Of a stretch of 32,041 bases of DNA, positions 1 to 8,031 are shown piece by piece. The DNA is from Flavobacteriales bacterium UBA972 (GTDB lineage: Bacteria > Bacteroidota > Bacteroidia > Flavobacteriales > Schleiferiaceae): NCBI GenBank assembly GCA_002292855.1, contig DBBY01000011.1, forward strand, positions 1,551 through 33,591, written 5' to 3'. Under the pieces are notes generated by a model, which saw only the letters and a program-made list of their open reading frames with translations, was not told the DNA's origin and did no database searches. The position numbers and the translations under genes were made by a program. How positions within the stretch are numbered: the first letter of the stretch is position 1; each line of letters begins with the position of its first letter.

Positions 1-104
1 TTGGTCCACCCGTCGGGCAGGCGGCAGTCGCGGACTTTGTCCAAAATGAGGTGAATGGTCGCGGCTTCGTTGTAGGCCGGCATGACGATGCTGAGTACGG
101 GCAT
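1..104 (-). CDS. Family 2 glycosyltransferase, N-terminal fragment (cut by window start)
   Basis: Only the first 34 codons lie in the window. The protein begins MPVLSIVMPAYNEAATI, the beta-strand and P-A-Y-N-E nucleotide-sugar-binding start typical of GT2 (GT-A fold) glycosyltransferases, and resembles dolichol/polyprenol-phosphate sugar synthases, which begin with a similar VIPAYNE segment. The ATG at 104 fits the family start exactly. A perfect TAnnTTTG box (TACTTTTG, 111-118 read on the minus strand) lies six bases upstream. The gene diverges from corA across a 38-bp gap. The acceptor and product cannot be told from this fragment. Confidence 0.85.
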   Translation of the reverse strand, partial: MPVLSIVMPAYNEAATIHLILDKVRDCRLPDGWT

Positions 105-110
105 AGGGCG

Positions 111-118
111 CAAAAGTA
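111..118 (-). promoter_or_regulatory. -7 promoter element of the glycosyltransferase gene
   Basis: TACTTTTG on the minus strand matches the Bacteroidota -7 consensus TAnnTTTG at every fixed position. It ends six bases before the ATG at 104, so transcription should begin close to or at the start codon. No TTG stands at the usual -33 spacing. Confidence 0.5.
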
Positions 119-130
119 CGGACTAAGGCG

Positions 131-138
131 TACCTTCA
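131..138 (+). promoter_or_regulatory. Possible weak -7 element of corA
   Basis: TACCTTCA matches TAnnTTTG at four of six fixed positions and ends four bases before the corA ATG. It is weak alone but fits the spacing seen before several other first genes in this window. Confidence 0.3.
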
Positions 139-142
139 TTTC

Positions 143-1108
143 ATGCCTATGCTTATCGACTATGGATTAGACCGGGTAAAGGTCAGCGATGCACCCCAAA
201 GTGCTAATGGTCCAGAATTAAAGGGTGCAGAAGTTGTTCGATGGATTGCAATGGCGCAGCCAATGGATCCAAGTCTACTTCGTGCTTGGGTATCGGATTG
301 GGGTTTTCATCCCCATGTTGCTGAGGATCTGCTCGATTCGGACGCTCGAGCAAATTTTGAGGAATACCCCAACGAGGTTTACCTAGATATGCATGCCATT
401 AAGTTGGATCGCGCCGACCGATGCGAGTTCAGTCAAGTAGGGTTGGTCCTGCACCAGCACGGGGTTGTTTCCCTCCAAATTGATGGAGTTTTTGAAGAGG
501 TGTCGGGTCGCATACAGAGCAATCTAGGTTTAATTCGGTCCAAAGGACCCGACTATTTGTTCATACGCCTTGTTGACGCAGTATTAAGGCTTTATGACCA
601 GTACTTTGAACGACTTGATGAGGTACTAAGTGAGCTTGAAACGGAATTAGTGCATCGTCCAAGCCAGCGCGTGGTGATTAGAATTTTAAGTATTAAAAGG
701 CAACTGAATCAGGTGCGTCGTCGCCTAACCCCTTTGCGAGAGGCCATAGGATCCTTGGAATCTTCGGCTCATCCTTTATTCAAGCGGGAGAATCGTCCCT
801 ACCTGCGCGACGTTCGGGGTAAAGTCCAGGCACTTCACGAGCGCTTGGATTCCCACCGCAGCCTTTTGGATTCTCTTGAAAACCTATACCTATCCTCGGT
901 TGGGCAACGCACCAATGAGGTGGTGCGAACATTGACTGTTTTTTCGGCGATTTTCTTGCCCTTAACCTTTATTGTTGGGGTTTATGGAATGAACTTTAAA
1001 ACGATGCCCGAACTGGATTGGGTATGGGGCTATCCGACGGTTCTGATTCTGATGGCCCTTGTGGCTGCATCTATGATTTTTTGGATGCGTCAGAAGAAAT
1101 TTTGGTAA
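143..1108 (+). CDS. corA: CorA-family magnesium/cobalt transporter
   Basis: The 321-residue protein is a CorA-family divalent cation channel of the inner membrane. Residues 1 to about 255 form the soluble, helical cytoplasmic domain (for example RVVIRILSIKRQLNQVRRRL in the long helix). The C-terminus has two membrane segments with the signature YGMNF between them (GMN at 282-284), the selectivity filter of the family. The protein ends in the basic tail MRQKKFW, as CorA proteins commonly do. The length is normal. The ATG at 143 is used; a second in-frame ATG follows at 149. Its 3' end overlaps the 3' end of convergent nhaC by 38 bases. The ion, Mg2+ or Co2+, cannot be decided from sequence. 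Confidence 0.95.
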   Translation: MPMLIDYGLDRVKVSDAPQSANGPELKGAEVVRWIAMAQPMDPSLLRAWVSDWGFHPHVAEDLLDSDARANFEEYPNEVYLDMHAIKLDRADRCEFSQVGLVLHQHGVVSLQIDGVFEEVSGRIQSNLGLIRSKGPDYLFIRLVDAVLRLYDQYFERLDEVLSELETELVHRPSQRVVIRILSIKRQLNQVRRRLTPLREAIGSLESSAHPLFKRENRPYLRDVRGKVQALHERLDSHRSLLDSLENLYLSSVGQRTNEVVRTLTVFSAIFLPLTFIVGVYGMNFKTMPELDWVWGYPTVLILMALVAASMIFWMRQKKFW

Positions 1109-2498
1109 TCTTCCATCCCGTCAAGGCGAGCAGCATGCTGATTAGCGGGCTGGTCCAATTGAAAATTGCATACATAAAATAGTCTCCGGTGGCGATGCCG
1201 AGCACGCTGCTTTGGTAGGCTCCGCAGGTGTTCCAGGGTACAAGGGCAGAGGTTACGGTTCCGGAATCCTCAAGGGCGCGAGAAAGATTTTCGGGTTTAA
1301 GTCCCTGATCTTCATAAGCCTTTTTAAACATGCGCCCCGGTACCACAATGGCCAAATATTGGTCCGATGCGGTTAAGTTGAGAATTCCGCAGGAGGCAAG
1401 GGTTGCTCCAATGAGGCCGGCCGTTCCGCGTGCAAAGCGCAAAAGCGCCTGCGTCATGGTACTTAAAAAGCCTGCAGCGTCCATTATTCCGCCAAAGGTC
1501 AGGGCGCAAAGAATCAACCAGACGGTGCCCAGCATGCCCGACATTCCTTTGCTTTTGAGCAGCTCCGAGAGTACGGGATGCTCGATGGAAATTTGGCTGC
1601 TGCCATAGAGGGCCTGCATGCTCCCTTCGTACCAGGCCGAGGGTCCGTGGTGTCCTGCAATTTCTGCAATAATTTGAGGCTGCACCAAGTTGGCCGCTAA
1701 GACTCCGGCGAGCGTTCCAAGTCCCATTGCGGCAAGTGCGTCAACCTTGAGCACAATGAGGGCAATACTTGCCAGGGGTACCAGCATGAGCCATGGGCTT
1801 ATGGTGAATTTCGCATGGAGCAAATCGGAAATCTGGGCAACTTGGCTGAGGTCACCACCCTCGTTGGCAGAAAGCCCTTTAATGCCAAAAACCAAACAAG
1901 CAATCAGAATTGCAGGCCCTGATGTCCAAATCATGTGGCGAATGTGGTCCGTCAACTCCGCGCCAGCCATGGTGGCCGCAATGTTGGTGGTATCGCTAAC
2001 GGGCGACATTTTATCGCCAAAGTAGGCTCCCGAAACCACGGCTCCGGCAATCCATCCTGCGGGCAAACCAAGACTTTGCCCAATGCCCATGAGGGCAATT
2101 CCAATAGTTGCCGAGGTGGACCATGACGAGCCCGTTGCCAGGCTAACCAGGGCACTCAGCAGGGCTGCCGCAACCAGAAAGGTCTTTGGGCTTAGAATTT
2201 TAAGGCCAAAAACGATGAGGGTGGGTATGATACCGCTGACCATCCAAGCCCCAGCCAATGCACCCACCATGAGCAGAATTAAAATGGCCTTCGAGGAGTC
2301 AGAAATGGTCGTTTGAATCCCCTTCCAGAGGAGGTTTTTACGACTTTTTGGCGTCAAAAGGGCGGCGAACCCCGCCGAAGCCAATAGAATGAGTTGGTTG
2401 CTGCCCTCAAGGCTCCGGTCCCCGTACAACTGAACGTTGAATACCAGGGCGACTACCAAAAAAATTAGGGGGCTAAGGGCGCGGATCACAGCGCGCAA
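1071..2498 (-). CDS. nhaC: NhaC-family Na+/H+ antiporter
   Basis: A polytopic inner-membrane protein of 475 residues with the NhaC-family signatures SSWSTSATIGIALMGIG and YFGDKMSPVSDTTNIA, followed by further hydrophobic segments to the C-terminus. NhaC proteins exchange internal Na+ for H+ and serve salt and pH homeostasis; some members transport other substrates, so sodium is inferred from family. The start is uncertain because no in-frame ATG exists: TTG at 2498 or GTG at 2489 (giving MIRALSPL) are the candidates, and an in-frame stop lies just upstream. It begins 19 bases after maf and is probably the last gene of the ccm-maf operon. The 3' end runs 38 bases into convergent corA. Confidence 0.9.
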   Translation of the reverse strand: MRAVIRALSPLIFLVVALVFNVQLYGDRSLEGSNQLILLASAGFAALLTPKSRKNLLWKGIQTTISDSSKAILILLMVGALAGAWMVSGIIPTLIVFGLKILSPKTFLVAAALLSALVSLATGSSWSTSATIGIALMGIGQSLGLPAGWIAGAVVSGAYFGDKMSPVSDTTNIAATMAGAELTDHIRHMIWTSGPAILIACLVFGIKGLSANEGGDLSQVAQISDLLHAKFTISPWLMLVPLASIALIVLKVDALAAMGLGTLAGVLAANLVQPQIIAEIAGHHGPSAWYEGSMQALYGSSQISIEHPVLSELLKSKGMSGMLGTVWLILCALTFGGIMDAAGFLSTMTQALLRFARGTAGLIGATLASCGILNLTASDQYLAIVVPGRMFKKAYEDQGLKPENLSRALEDSGTVTSALVPWNTCGAYQSSVLGIATGDYFMYAIFNWTSPLISMLLALTGWKITKISSDASKKS

Positions 2499-2517
2499 TA
2501 TCGTTCATAATATCGAC

Positions 2518-3114
2518 TTATGCGTCCTTCAGCCAGGGGCCTAAAGCCTCTACTGCAGCGTCGAGCGGGAGGCCTTTGACGTTGTCAAAAGTTCCCTCGA
2601 TGCGGTCTATGGCCAGGTGGCCAAACCATTCTTGCGCACCGTAGGCACCGGCCTTGTCGAGGGGCTTAAAGTGCTCCACGTAGTACCGAATAAATCCTTC
2701 GTCCACCGGTTTAAACGTCACTAAGGCTGTGGACTCTGCGCCCGACCAAGCCACTGCGTCAGTAGCCCACAAGGCCGTAATTACCTTGTGCGTCTGACCG
2801 CTGAGTTCAAGCAGCATCTGCACGGCATGCTCGAGGTTCTGGGGCTTTCCGAAGCGCCTCCCTTGAAACCAAACCTCGGTATCGGCAGTGAGTAAAATCT
2901 CGCCTGGCTTGAGGCTAGGCAGCAGGGCTTCGGCTTTTTGCCGGGCCACATGACTCACTGTTTCGCGGTCGCTCAGGCCCTCTGGGGCGGACTCGTCGGA
3001 ATCACTCGTCCGCACGACAAAGGGAATGCCTAGCACTCCAAGAAGCTCGCTCCTGCGGGGAGAGCCACTGCCTAAAACCAGCGAGCCCTTTAAAGCGTAG
3101 GGTAGGCGCTTCAC
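2518..3114 (-). CDS. maf: Maf-family nucleoside triphosphate pyrophosphatase
   Basis: Maf/YhdE-type house-cleaning enzyme that hydrolyses non-canonical or selected nucleoside triphosphates to the monophosphate and pyrophosphate. The N-terminal LVLGSGSPRRSELL holds the SxSPRR phosphate-binding motif; LLTADTEVW carries the conserved catalytic Asp, and FGKP follows as in the family. I place the start at GTG 3114, giving 198 residues: it makes a GTGA overlap with the kdsC-like stop, the same coupling seen at other junctions of this operon. An ATG at 3141 would give 207 residues and a 31-base overlap. Which nucleotides it prefers is not visible. Confidence 0.9.
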   Translation of the reverse strand: MKRLPYALKGSLVLGSGSPRRSELLGVLGIPFVVRTSDSDESAPEGLSDRETVSHVARQKAEALLPSLKPGEILLTADTEVWFQGRRFGKPQNLEHAVQMLLELSGQTHKVITALWATDAVAWSGAESTALVTFKPVDEGFIRYYVEHFKPLDKAGAYGAQEWFGHLAIDRIEGTFDNVKGLPLDAAVEALGPWLKDA

Positions 3115-3629
3115 CAGTTTCGGAATTCCGGGAGGTTCCACTTGCCCTGAACGCGCATAACCTGCTCCAGTACTTCGCGTACGCAGCCTTTGCCGCCTTC
3201 TATGGGAGATACGTAGTCCACTAGGGCGCGAATCTCAGGGGCCGCATCGTGCGGGCAGCAGGAAAGTCCGACGCGCAGAAGTACCTCGGTATCCGGAAGG
3301 TCGTCGCCCATATAGAGAACTTCCTCGTCGCGTAGGTCGTAGCGAGCAATCCATTCTTCGTAGGCCTCAATTTTGTGGCGGGCAGCGAGCCAAACATCCT
3401 GAATTCCAAGGGCCTTTAGGCTGTCTTTAACGGTTTCGGACTTTCCTCCGGTGATGGCGGCGACAAGGTAGCCCTGCCTCACCGCTGCTTGCACGGCATA
3501 GCCGTCGCGGCTGTGAAAGGAGCGTATGGGGTCATGGTTGGGCAAGAGCTGCACGATTCCGGTGGTAAATACCCCATCAACGTCAAAGGCCATGGCCTTA
3601 ATTTGATGCAGTTTTGTTTTGTAGTTCAT
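3111..3629 (-). CDS. kdsC: KdsC-like HAD phosphatase (3-deoxy-D-manno-octulosonate 8-phosphate phosphatase)
   Basis: The 172-residue protein has the size and motifs of the cap-less C0 HAD phosphatases to which KdsC belongs. Motif I is AFDVDGVFTTG with nucleophile Asp16 and acid/base Asp18, motif II lies at AAITGG (57-62), and the metal-binding motif IV is MGDDLPD (Asp109, Asp110). KdsC releases phosphate from Kdo-8-phosphate to give Kdo for lipopolysaccharide inner core. The gene overlaps both neighbours by four bases (ATGA at 3626-3629, GTGA at 3111-3114), so it is translated as part of the operon. A related specificity, such as a nonulosonate 9-phosphate, cannot be excluded. Confidence 0.85.
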   Translation of the reverse strand: MNYKTKLHQIKAMAFDVDGVFTTGIVQLLPNHDPIRSFHSRDGYAVQAAVRQGYLVAAITGGKSETVKDSLKALGIQDVWLAARHKIEAYEEWIARYDLRDEEVLYMGDDLPDTEVLLRVGLSCCPHDAAPEIRALVDYVSPIEGGKGCVREVLEQVMRVQGKWNLPEFRNW

Positions 3630-4312
3630 GGTAACGTGCCCTGAATAGACTGACTTAAAGCTCGATAAATGGACCTCAACTCCTTGGGGAGCAGATCCAT
3701 GTGCCGGTCCAATATAATTTGGTCCGCGCGTCTGGCAGGCCCAGTTTGCAGGGATTTCGCGTCGCCTGCTGCAGCTGCATCTATTGTGGTGCGGACCATG
3801 GCTTCGTAAACCTGGGGGTCGAGCCCCGCCTGAGCGCAGTAGGACTGGAGCAGGGCAATAACATGGTTGCTAAAGTTGTTGGCAAACACCGCTCCGAGGT
3901 GGTATTGTGCGCGTTTTGCGGAGTCTGTCCAGGCGGCCGGCGGACAGCCAAGGGATGCGCCCAGGGCCTCGATGGCTGTCTTGGCAGCGGAGTCACTGGC
4001 CTCGGCAAAAATGGGCACCTCAGCCCAATCGGGTGTGGTTTGAAACGAAACCATCGGGTAAAACACCCCGCATGATCCCGATCCGAGTTCATGGAGGGCT
4101 ACGCTCCCGGCGCAGTGCAGCCTGACCCCTTGGCCCCCCTCGAGCTGCTTAGATATTCCTGCAATCGCTGCATCGGGCACCGCAAGCACAACGGTGTCCT
4201 GCGCGGTTAAGTCGCCTATGCCGCTAAAACCACGCCCGGAATGCAATGGAGCACCAGGTAAAGACTGGGCAAGCGCTAGGCCAACTCGGCCCCGGCCTAC
4301 CACATGAATCAT
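3626..4312 (-). CDS. Rossmann-fold DUF2520 protein, NAD(P)-binding family
   Basis: The 228-residue protein starts MIHVVGRGRVGLALAQSL, a glycine-rich dinucleotide-binding loop. It continues with the DUF2520 features HCAGS, CGVFYPMVSF, YHLGAVFANNFSNHV and QTGPARRAD, so it has a Rossmann domain (about 1-110) plus a helical C-terminal domain like that of 6-phosphogluconate/ketopantoate-type dehydrogenases. The family is widespread in Bacteroidota and has no assigned reaction; a dehydrogenase role is inference from fold. The start at 4312 forms an ATGA overlap with the ccmF stop and matches the family N-terminus. A longer frame back to 4468 adds only low-complexity residues inside ccmF and is rejected. 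Confidence 0.85.
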   Translation of the reverse strand: MIHVVGRGRVGLALAQSLPGAPLHSGRGFSGIGDLTAQDTVVLAVPDAAIAGISKQLEGGQGVRLHCAGSVALHELGSGSCGVFYPMVSFQTTPDWAEVPIFAEASDSAAKTAIEALGASLGCPPAAWTDSAKRAQYHLGAVFANNFSNHVIALLQSYCAQAGLDPQVYEAMVRTTIDAAAAGDAKSLQTGPARRADQIILDRHMDLLPKELRSIYRALSQSIQGTLP

Positions 4313-6798
4313 GGCTTTGGGGCGGGTTTGGGACCGGCGATTCGCTTGGCTACGGCCAAAGCGGTTCCGATGGCCATGAGCACGACGCCCAGCCAGAGCA
4401 CATTGATGTAGGGGAAGATAAAGGCCTGAAGAAGAATGAACTCCTGCTCCTCGGGAGCCTTGCGCCAAAACTTCATTTTGAATCGCCCGGGCTCGTCAGA
4501 AACCCCATCAAACCGCACCTTAACTCCGAGATTCGCGAACTCCGCTTCTCCTGGTGAGGCTTCGTTGCCTCGCACTGCGTAGGGCACTTCGATGGTTTCT
4601 TTGCGGCCGTCCATGTGCTTGAGCGTGAGTTTTGCCGCCATGTCAAGGGTAGCAAGGTCGCCCGTTTCTTCGATCATTTGAGCGCTTTTAACGATGATGC
4701 TGTCGCAACGCATCATGTACTCTTCAAATACAAATACTTCTTCCCCGCGGCCCATGGTCGCGTCCATCTCCTCGGTCCAGCCGCTGGCCTTCTCTTCGGG
4801 GCTGCGCATGTCGGCAAAACTCACATAGGTGTACACGTCGCGGTCCCAGTAGTGCTTGGTAGACGGTTCGCGCACATTGCCCATGCGCGGATTCATTTGA
4901 ATGTAGGGCGCCAGGGAGAACAACTTTTTGCCGGGGCTTTGGTCTTCTGCGGTTCCGTAGAAGTTGACATCAAAAATTTGAAAATGACCTTCCACGCGTT
5001 CGCCGGTCCATTCTACCCAGTAGGGGTGCATCGAAACCGTGTCTCCGAGCGGAATCAGAATGTGCTCGTTGGCCGGGAAGTCCTTGTGCAAAAAGACAGG
5101 ATTTTGGCTAATTGCCACTTTTTTGCCGTTGCTAATTAGTGCTCCGAGCAAGATAAAGGCGAAGCCCAGGTGGGCAAGAGCTTGCCCGCCACTGCGCCAA
5201 CCTCCGCCCTGGTAGCGCAGCCAAAGGTCAAGATTTGATAGGGCGGCAAATATTCCGGTGATCAAAAGAACCGTGTACATAGGCTGGTCAAACTTCAGAC
5301 CCCAAGCGGCGAGTCCGCCAAGAACCAAAGAAACCAGAAGGGAGGGGAGAATTCGCTTCAGTAGGGCATTGGGCGTGGAATCCCAACGCAAGAAGGGAAC
5401 CATGGCCATAAAAAGGCTAACTACTATAGCTACAGGTATTTGAATGGAATGGTAGTGGCGAAACACGTCGGTAGGCGGCGCCATGGCTTCGCCAAGGATC
5501 GGGACCAGGCCTTCGGGACCAATGAGCTTGTTAAGCACCGGAATGCTCGTGCTGAAGGAGATTTGCACGGCGCTGATCAGGAGCACCAGGCTGCCAATGA
5601 CCAGCCAGAATTCGCGGGAAGAAAAAGCTTCGTCGGCATTGCTTCGCGGCAGGCTGCGCCAGCGCACCAGGAGCAGAATGAGGCTTCCGACCGAGAATAG
5701 TCCGAGCAAAAGCAGGAGCTGGCCATTGAGCCCCAAATCGACAAATGAATGGACCGAGCTGTCTCCGAGAACGCCGCTGCGGGTCAAGAAGGTGCTGTAC
5801 AGCACCAAAAGGAAGGAGAGCATGGCCATGATGGCAGTGAGTCCGCCCGATGTTTTCTTCTTCTTCACGATGAACATGAGGTGGGCTGCGGCAACCAGCG
5901 TAATCCAGGGAACGAGCGAGGCGTTCTCTACGGGGTCCCAGGCCCAAAAGCCTCCAAAGCTGAGTGCCTCGTAGGCCCAAGCGCCACCCATGAGGATTCC
6001 GGTTCCCAAGACGCCTACTCCAAAGTAGGCCCAGGGTAGGGCGGGCGTTACCCACTCCAAGGGCCTTCGCTCAATCCATCCGGCGACGGCGTAGGCAAAG
6101 GGTAGGAGCGTGGCGGCAAAGCCTAAGAAAAGCGTGGGAGGGTGAATGACCATCCAGTAGTTTTGAAGCAGGGGGTTCAGGCCTTGTCCGTCGCGAAAGG
6201 CGGGAATCCGAATCATGTAGTCCTTGATGGTGGTCCAGGGCAGTCCAAGGTTTTCAGGCAGTTCTCGTATTAGTACGAAGGGGCTGGATCCAACTTTAAT
6301 TCCAAATACGTAAATCCCTAAAATCATGCTGGTTAGCACGAGCTGCACGAGGCCAACGACGGTCATGGTTCCGTGCTCCCAAGTCTTTGCGCCGCGGACC
6401 AGGAACCATCCCAGTACCGCATGCCAGAAAATCCAAATGATGAAGCTCCCTTCTTGGCCCTCCCAAAGGGCGCTGAACACGTATTCTAGGGGGAGGTCCC
6501 TCGAGGAATGGCGCCAGACGTAGTCGAATTCAAACCAGTGGCTTAGGATTGCGGTGAGCAGTACGGTCAAAATTCCGACTACGCCTATACTGTGCAGGGC
6601 AAAGGCGGCACGGCCAGCGCGAAGAAAGGGCTCGTGGGCTGCTTTGGGTCGGCCGAGCTCGTCGGGGCCACTGCATGCACCAGGGCGAAGCCAGTTGAGT
6701 CCATAAAAAAGAGCGGTACCGAGGGCTCCCGTGAAGGCTAAATAGGTAAAAAACCGGCCGGCAAGGGCCCAAAGGCTGTGTTCTCCGATGAAGTTCAT
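4309..6798 (-). CDS. ccmF: Cytochrome c maturation heme lyase subunit CcmF
   Basis: An 829-residue polytopic membrane protein of the heme-handling family. It has the tryptophan-rich WWD-type segment FGGFWAWDPVENASLVPW (about 281-298), which binds heme at the periplasmic face, and the conserved NYWMVIHPPTLFLGF (213-227) with a likely heme-ligand His219. A long periplasmic region (about 570-790) precedes a last membrane helix and a basic tail. CcmF takes heme from CcmE and attaches it to apocytochrome c. It is longer than the proteobacterial protein (about 650), the extra length being mainly the C-terminal periplasmic part. It overlaps ccmE upstream by four bases (6795-6798) and the DUF2520 gene downstream by four. 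Confidence 0.95.
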   Translation of the reverse strand: MNFIGEHSLWALAGRFFTYLAFTGALGTALFYGLNWLRPGACSGPDELGRPKAAHEPFLRAGRAAFALHSIGVVGILTVLLTAILSHWFEFDYVWRHSSRDLPLEYVFSALWEGQEGSFIIWIFWHAVLGWFLVRGAKTWEHGTMTVVGLVQLVLTSMILGIYVFGIKVGSSPFVLIRELPENLGLPWTTIKDYMIRIPAFRDGQGLNPLLQNYWMVIHPPTLFLGFAATLLPFAYAVAGWIERRPLEWVTPALPWAYFGVGVLGTGILMGGAWAYEALSFGGFWAWDPVENASLVPWITLVAAAHLMFIVKKKKTSGGLTAIMAMLSFLLVLYSTFLTRSGVLGDSSVHSFVDLGLNGQLLLLLGLFSVGSLILLLVRWRSLPRSNADEAFSSREFWLVIGSLVLLISAVQISFSTSIPVLNKLIGPEGLVPILGEAMAPPTDVFRHYHSIQIPVAIVVSLFMAMVPFLRWDSTPNALLKRILPSLLVSLVLGGLAAWGLKFDQPMYTVLLITGIFAALSNLDLWLRYQGGGWRSGGQALAHLGFAFILLGALISNGKKVAISQNPVFLHKDFPANEHILIPLGDTVSMHPYWVEWTGERVEGHFQIFDVNFYGTAEDQSPGKKLFSLAPYIQMNPRMGNVREPSTKHYWDRDVYTYVSFADMRSPEEKASGWTEEMDATMGRGEEVFVFEEYMMRCDSIIVKSAQMIEETGDLATLDMAAKLTLKHMDGRKETIEVPYAVRGNEASPGEAEFANLGVKVRFDGVSDEPGRFKMKFWRKAPEEQEFILLQAFIFPYINVLWLGVVLMAIGTALAVAKRIAGPKPAPKP

Positions 6799-7181
6799 TT
6801 GGAGCTAAACTGGGCTTCGTCGGCGTACTTCGATGGGCACTTCATCAGGATGTTCTGGGCAAAAAACGCAGTGTCTCCCGAGCTAAGTCCCGTTAGGGTA
6901 ATTTCTTCGGACCGCTCAAAGTCTGTGGGTTTGGGCTGGTTGTAGTACACAATGCTGCGCGCTCCGTCTTTGTCAACGGCCGTAAACCGAAGCATTGAGG
7001 TCGATGCATTAAAGGTTATTGGCTCCTCTAGGTCAAGCTGCCCCACTACGGTCACGGACTCTGGCGTCTTTTTGCTGGCCATTTCAAAGGTTGCATAGGT
7101 GCTGGCGTCTTGAATGGTGACCATCAAGGCGCCTGCCAAAAAAGCAATCACAACCAATGCAATAAGGTGGTTTCGTTTCAT
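6795..7181 (-). CDS. ccmE: Cytochrome c maturation heme chaperone CcmE, CxxxY variant
   Basis: A 128-residue protein with an N-terminal membrane anchor (about 4-22) and a periplasmic OB-fold domain. CcmE carries heme covalently from CcmC to CcmF. In the classical protein the heme binds a His in an HxxxY motif; here the equivalent segment is MKCPSKYADE, with Cys115 in place of His and Tyr119 kept. The codon is TGC, so the change is real in this sequence. Cys-type CcmE is known from Desulfovibrio-like systems that also lack CcmG and CcmH, and neither appears here. The ATG at 7181 directly follows the TAG of the ccmD-like gene. Confidence 0.93.
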   Translation of the reverse strand: MKRNHLIALVVIAFLAGALMVTIQDASTYATFEMASKKTPESVTVVGQLDLEEPITFNASTSMLRFTAVDKDGARSIVYYNQPKPTDFERSEEITLTGLSSGDTAFFAQNILMKCPSKYADEAQFSSK

Positions 7182-7352
7182 CTATTTTTTAGAATTTTCT
7201 GCTTTGCGGAGTCGCAGGTCCAACCAGCTTAGGTAGGCAAAAAGTCCTACTAAAATGATGCCAATTACGGCAATCACGACCCATATTTTGCCGTCTGCGC
7301 GAAAGGCGTCGGCCATTTCGACGGGCATTGCTTGCTGAAGAAAACGGTTCAT
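7182..7352 (-). CDS. ccmD: CcmD-like small membrane protein
   Basis: A 56-residue protein too short for routine gene calling. Its first 22 residues are hydrophilic; one membrane segment follows (about 23-43, WVVIAVIGIILVGLFAYL), then a basic tail with LDLRLRKAE. The position between ccmC and ccmE, the single helix and the charged cytoplasmic end are those of CcmD, which ties CcmE to the CcmABC complex. It starts four bases after the ccmC stop and ends immediately before the ccmE ATG. Similarity to proteobacterial CcmD is in layout rather than residues, so the name rests on context. Confidence 0.82.
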   Translation of the reverse strand: MNRFLQQAMPVEMADAFRADGKIWVVIAVIGIILVGLFAYLSWLDLRLRKAENSKK

Positions 7353-7356
7353 AATA

Positions 7357-8031
7357 CTAATTGGTTAAACGCGACAAACGCACGCGTAGTTCAACGATCC
7401 AAAGACCAATTCCAATCCAGCCAAAAACGGCCGGGTAAAACACAGCCCGCATGGCGCTGTCAAGGTCGTAAGAGCCAAAGGCAGGATTGCCTCCGTTGCC
7501 AGGGTGCAAGGAGTCGGTCATGCGCGGCAGCACCCCGATAAAAACGATCATGAGTACAAAGGCAAAGACGTTGTAGGTGCCGGCAAGGCGAGCGCGTTTC
7601 TCGGGGTCCTCTACGCTGCTTCGCAGTACGAAGTAGGCCAAGTAAATTAGAATTGCAACGGCGGTGCCGTTGAGTTTTGGGTCGTTGGTCCAGAAGGCGC
7701 CCCAGGTGAATCGGGCCCAAATCATGCCTGTGAAAAGTCCGAGGGCGGCAAAAACGAGAGCAACCTCGGCGGCCAACTGTGCTTTGCGGTCGAGTTCAAG
7801 CGCGGCCAAACCGGGTTTGCGAAGGCTTGCAAGGCTGTGTTTTAGCGATACCGCCATGAGCGCTATCATGGTAAACCACATCGGCACGTGAAAATACAGG
7901 TTGCGAATGGTTTCGTTCAGAATAAAAAGGCGGGGAACCGAGCTCGCCAAACCTGCGATCATGCTGTAGCTAACGAGTGCTGCAGCAGAGAATTTCCAGG
8001 CAAAAGATAGGCGGTTATTCACTGCTTCCAA
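7357..8031 (-). CDS. ccmC: Heme exporter/handling protein CcmC
   Basis: A 224-residue protein with about six membrane segments. CcmC loads heme onto CcmE. It shows a conserved heme-ligand region YFHVPMWFTM (His48) and the WWD-type loop FTWGAFWTNDPKLNGTA (about 108-124). In that loop the second-half Trp of the proteobacterial WGxWWxWD motif is Asn, as I recall from other Bacteroidota CcmC proteins. The first codons overlap the end of ccmB by 13 bases, so the two genes are coupled. Confusion with CcmF or CcsA is unlikely given the size and the neighbours. Confidence 0.93.
   Translation of the reverse strand: MEAVNNRLSFAWKFSAAALVSYSMIAGLASSVPRLFILNETIRNLYFHVPMWFTMIALMAVSLKHSLASLRKPGLAALELDRKAQLAAEVALVFAALGLFTGMIWARFTWGAFWTNDPKLNGTAVAILIYLAYFVLRSSVEDPEKRARLAGTYNVFAFVLMIVFIGVLPRMTDSLHPGNGGNPAFGSYDLDSAMRAVFYPAVFGWIGIGLWIVELRVRLSRLTN

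Noticed and set aside
2465..2507. An ATG start for nhaC just upstream (ATGAACGATATTG)
   Set aside because: That ATG is in another frame; the nhaC frame has a TGA there, leaving TTG 2498 or GTG 2489.
4313..4468. N-terminal extension of the DUF2520 protein
   Set aside because: The extra 52 residues are Arg/His/Ser-rich shadow of ccmF; the ATG at 4312 gives the Rossmann start and the ATGA overlap.
4615..5139. Plus-strand open frame (174 codons) opposite ccmF
   Set aside because: The translation shows no recognisable domain and mirrors well-conserved ccmF coding sequence.
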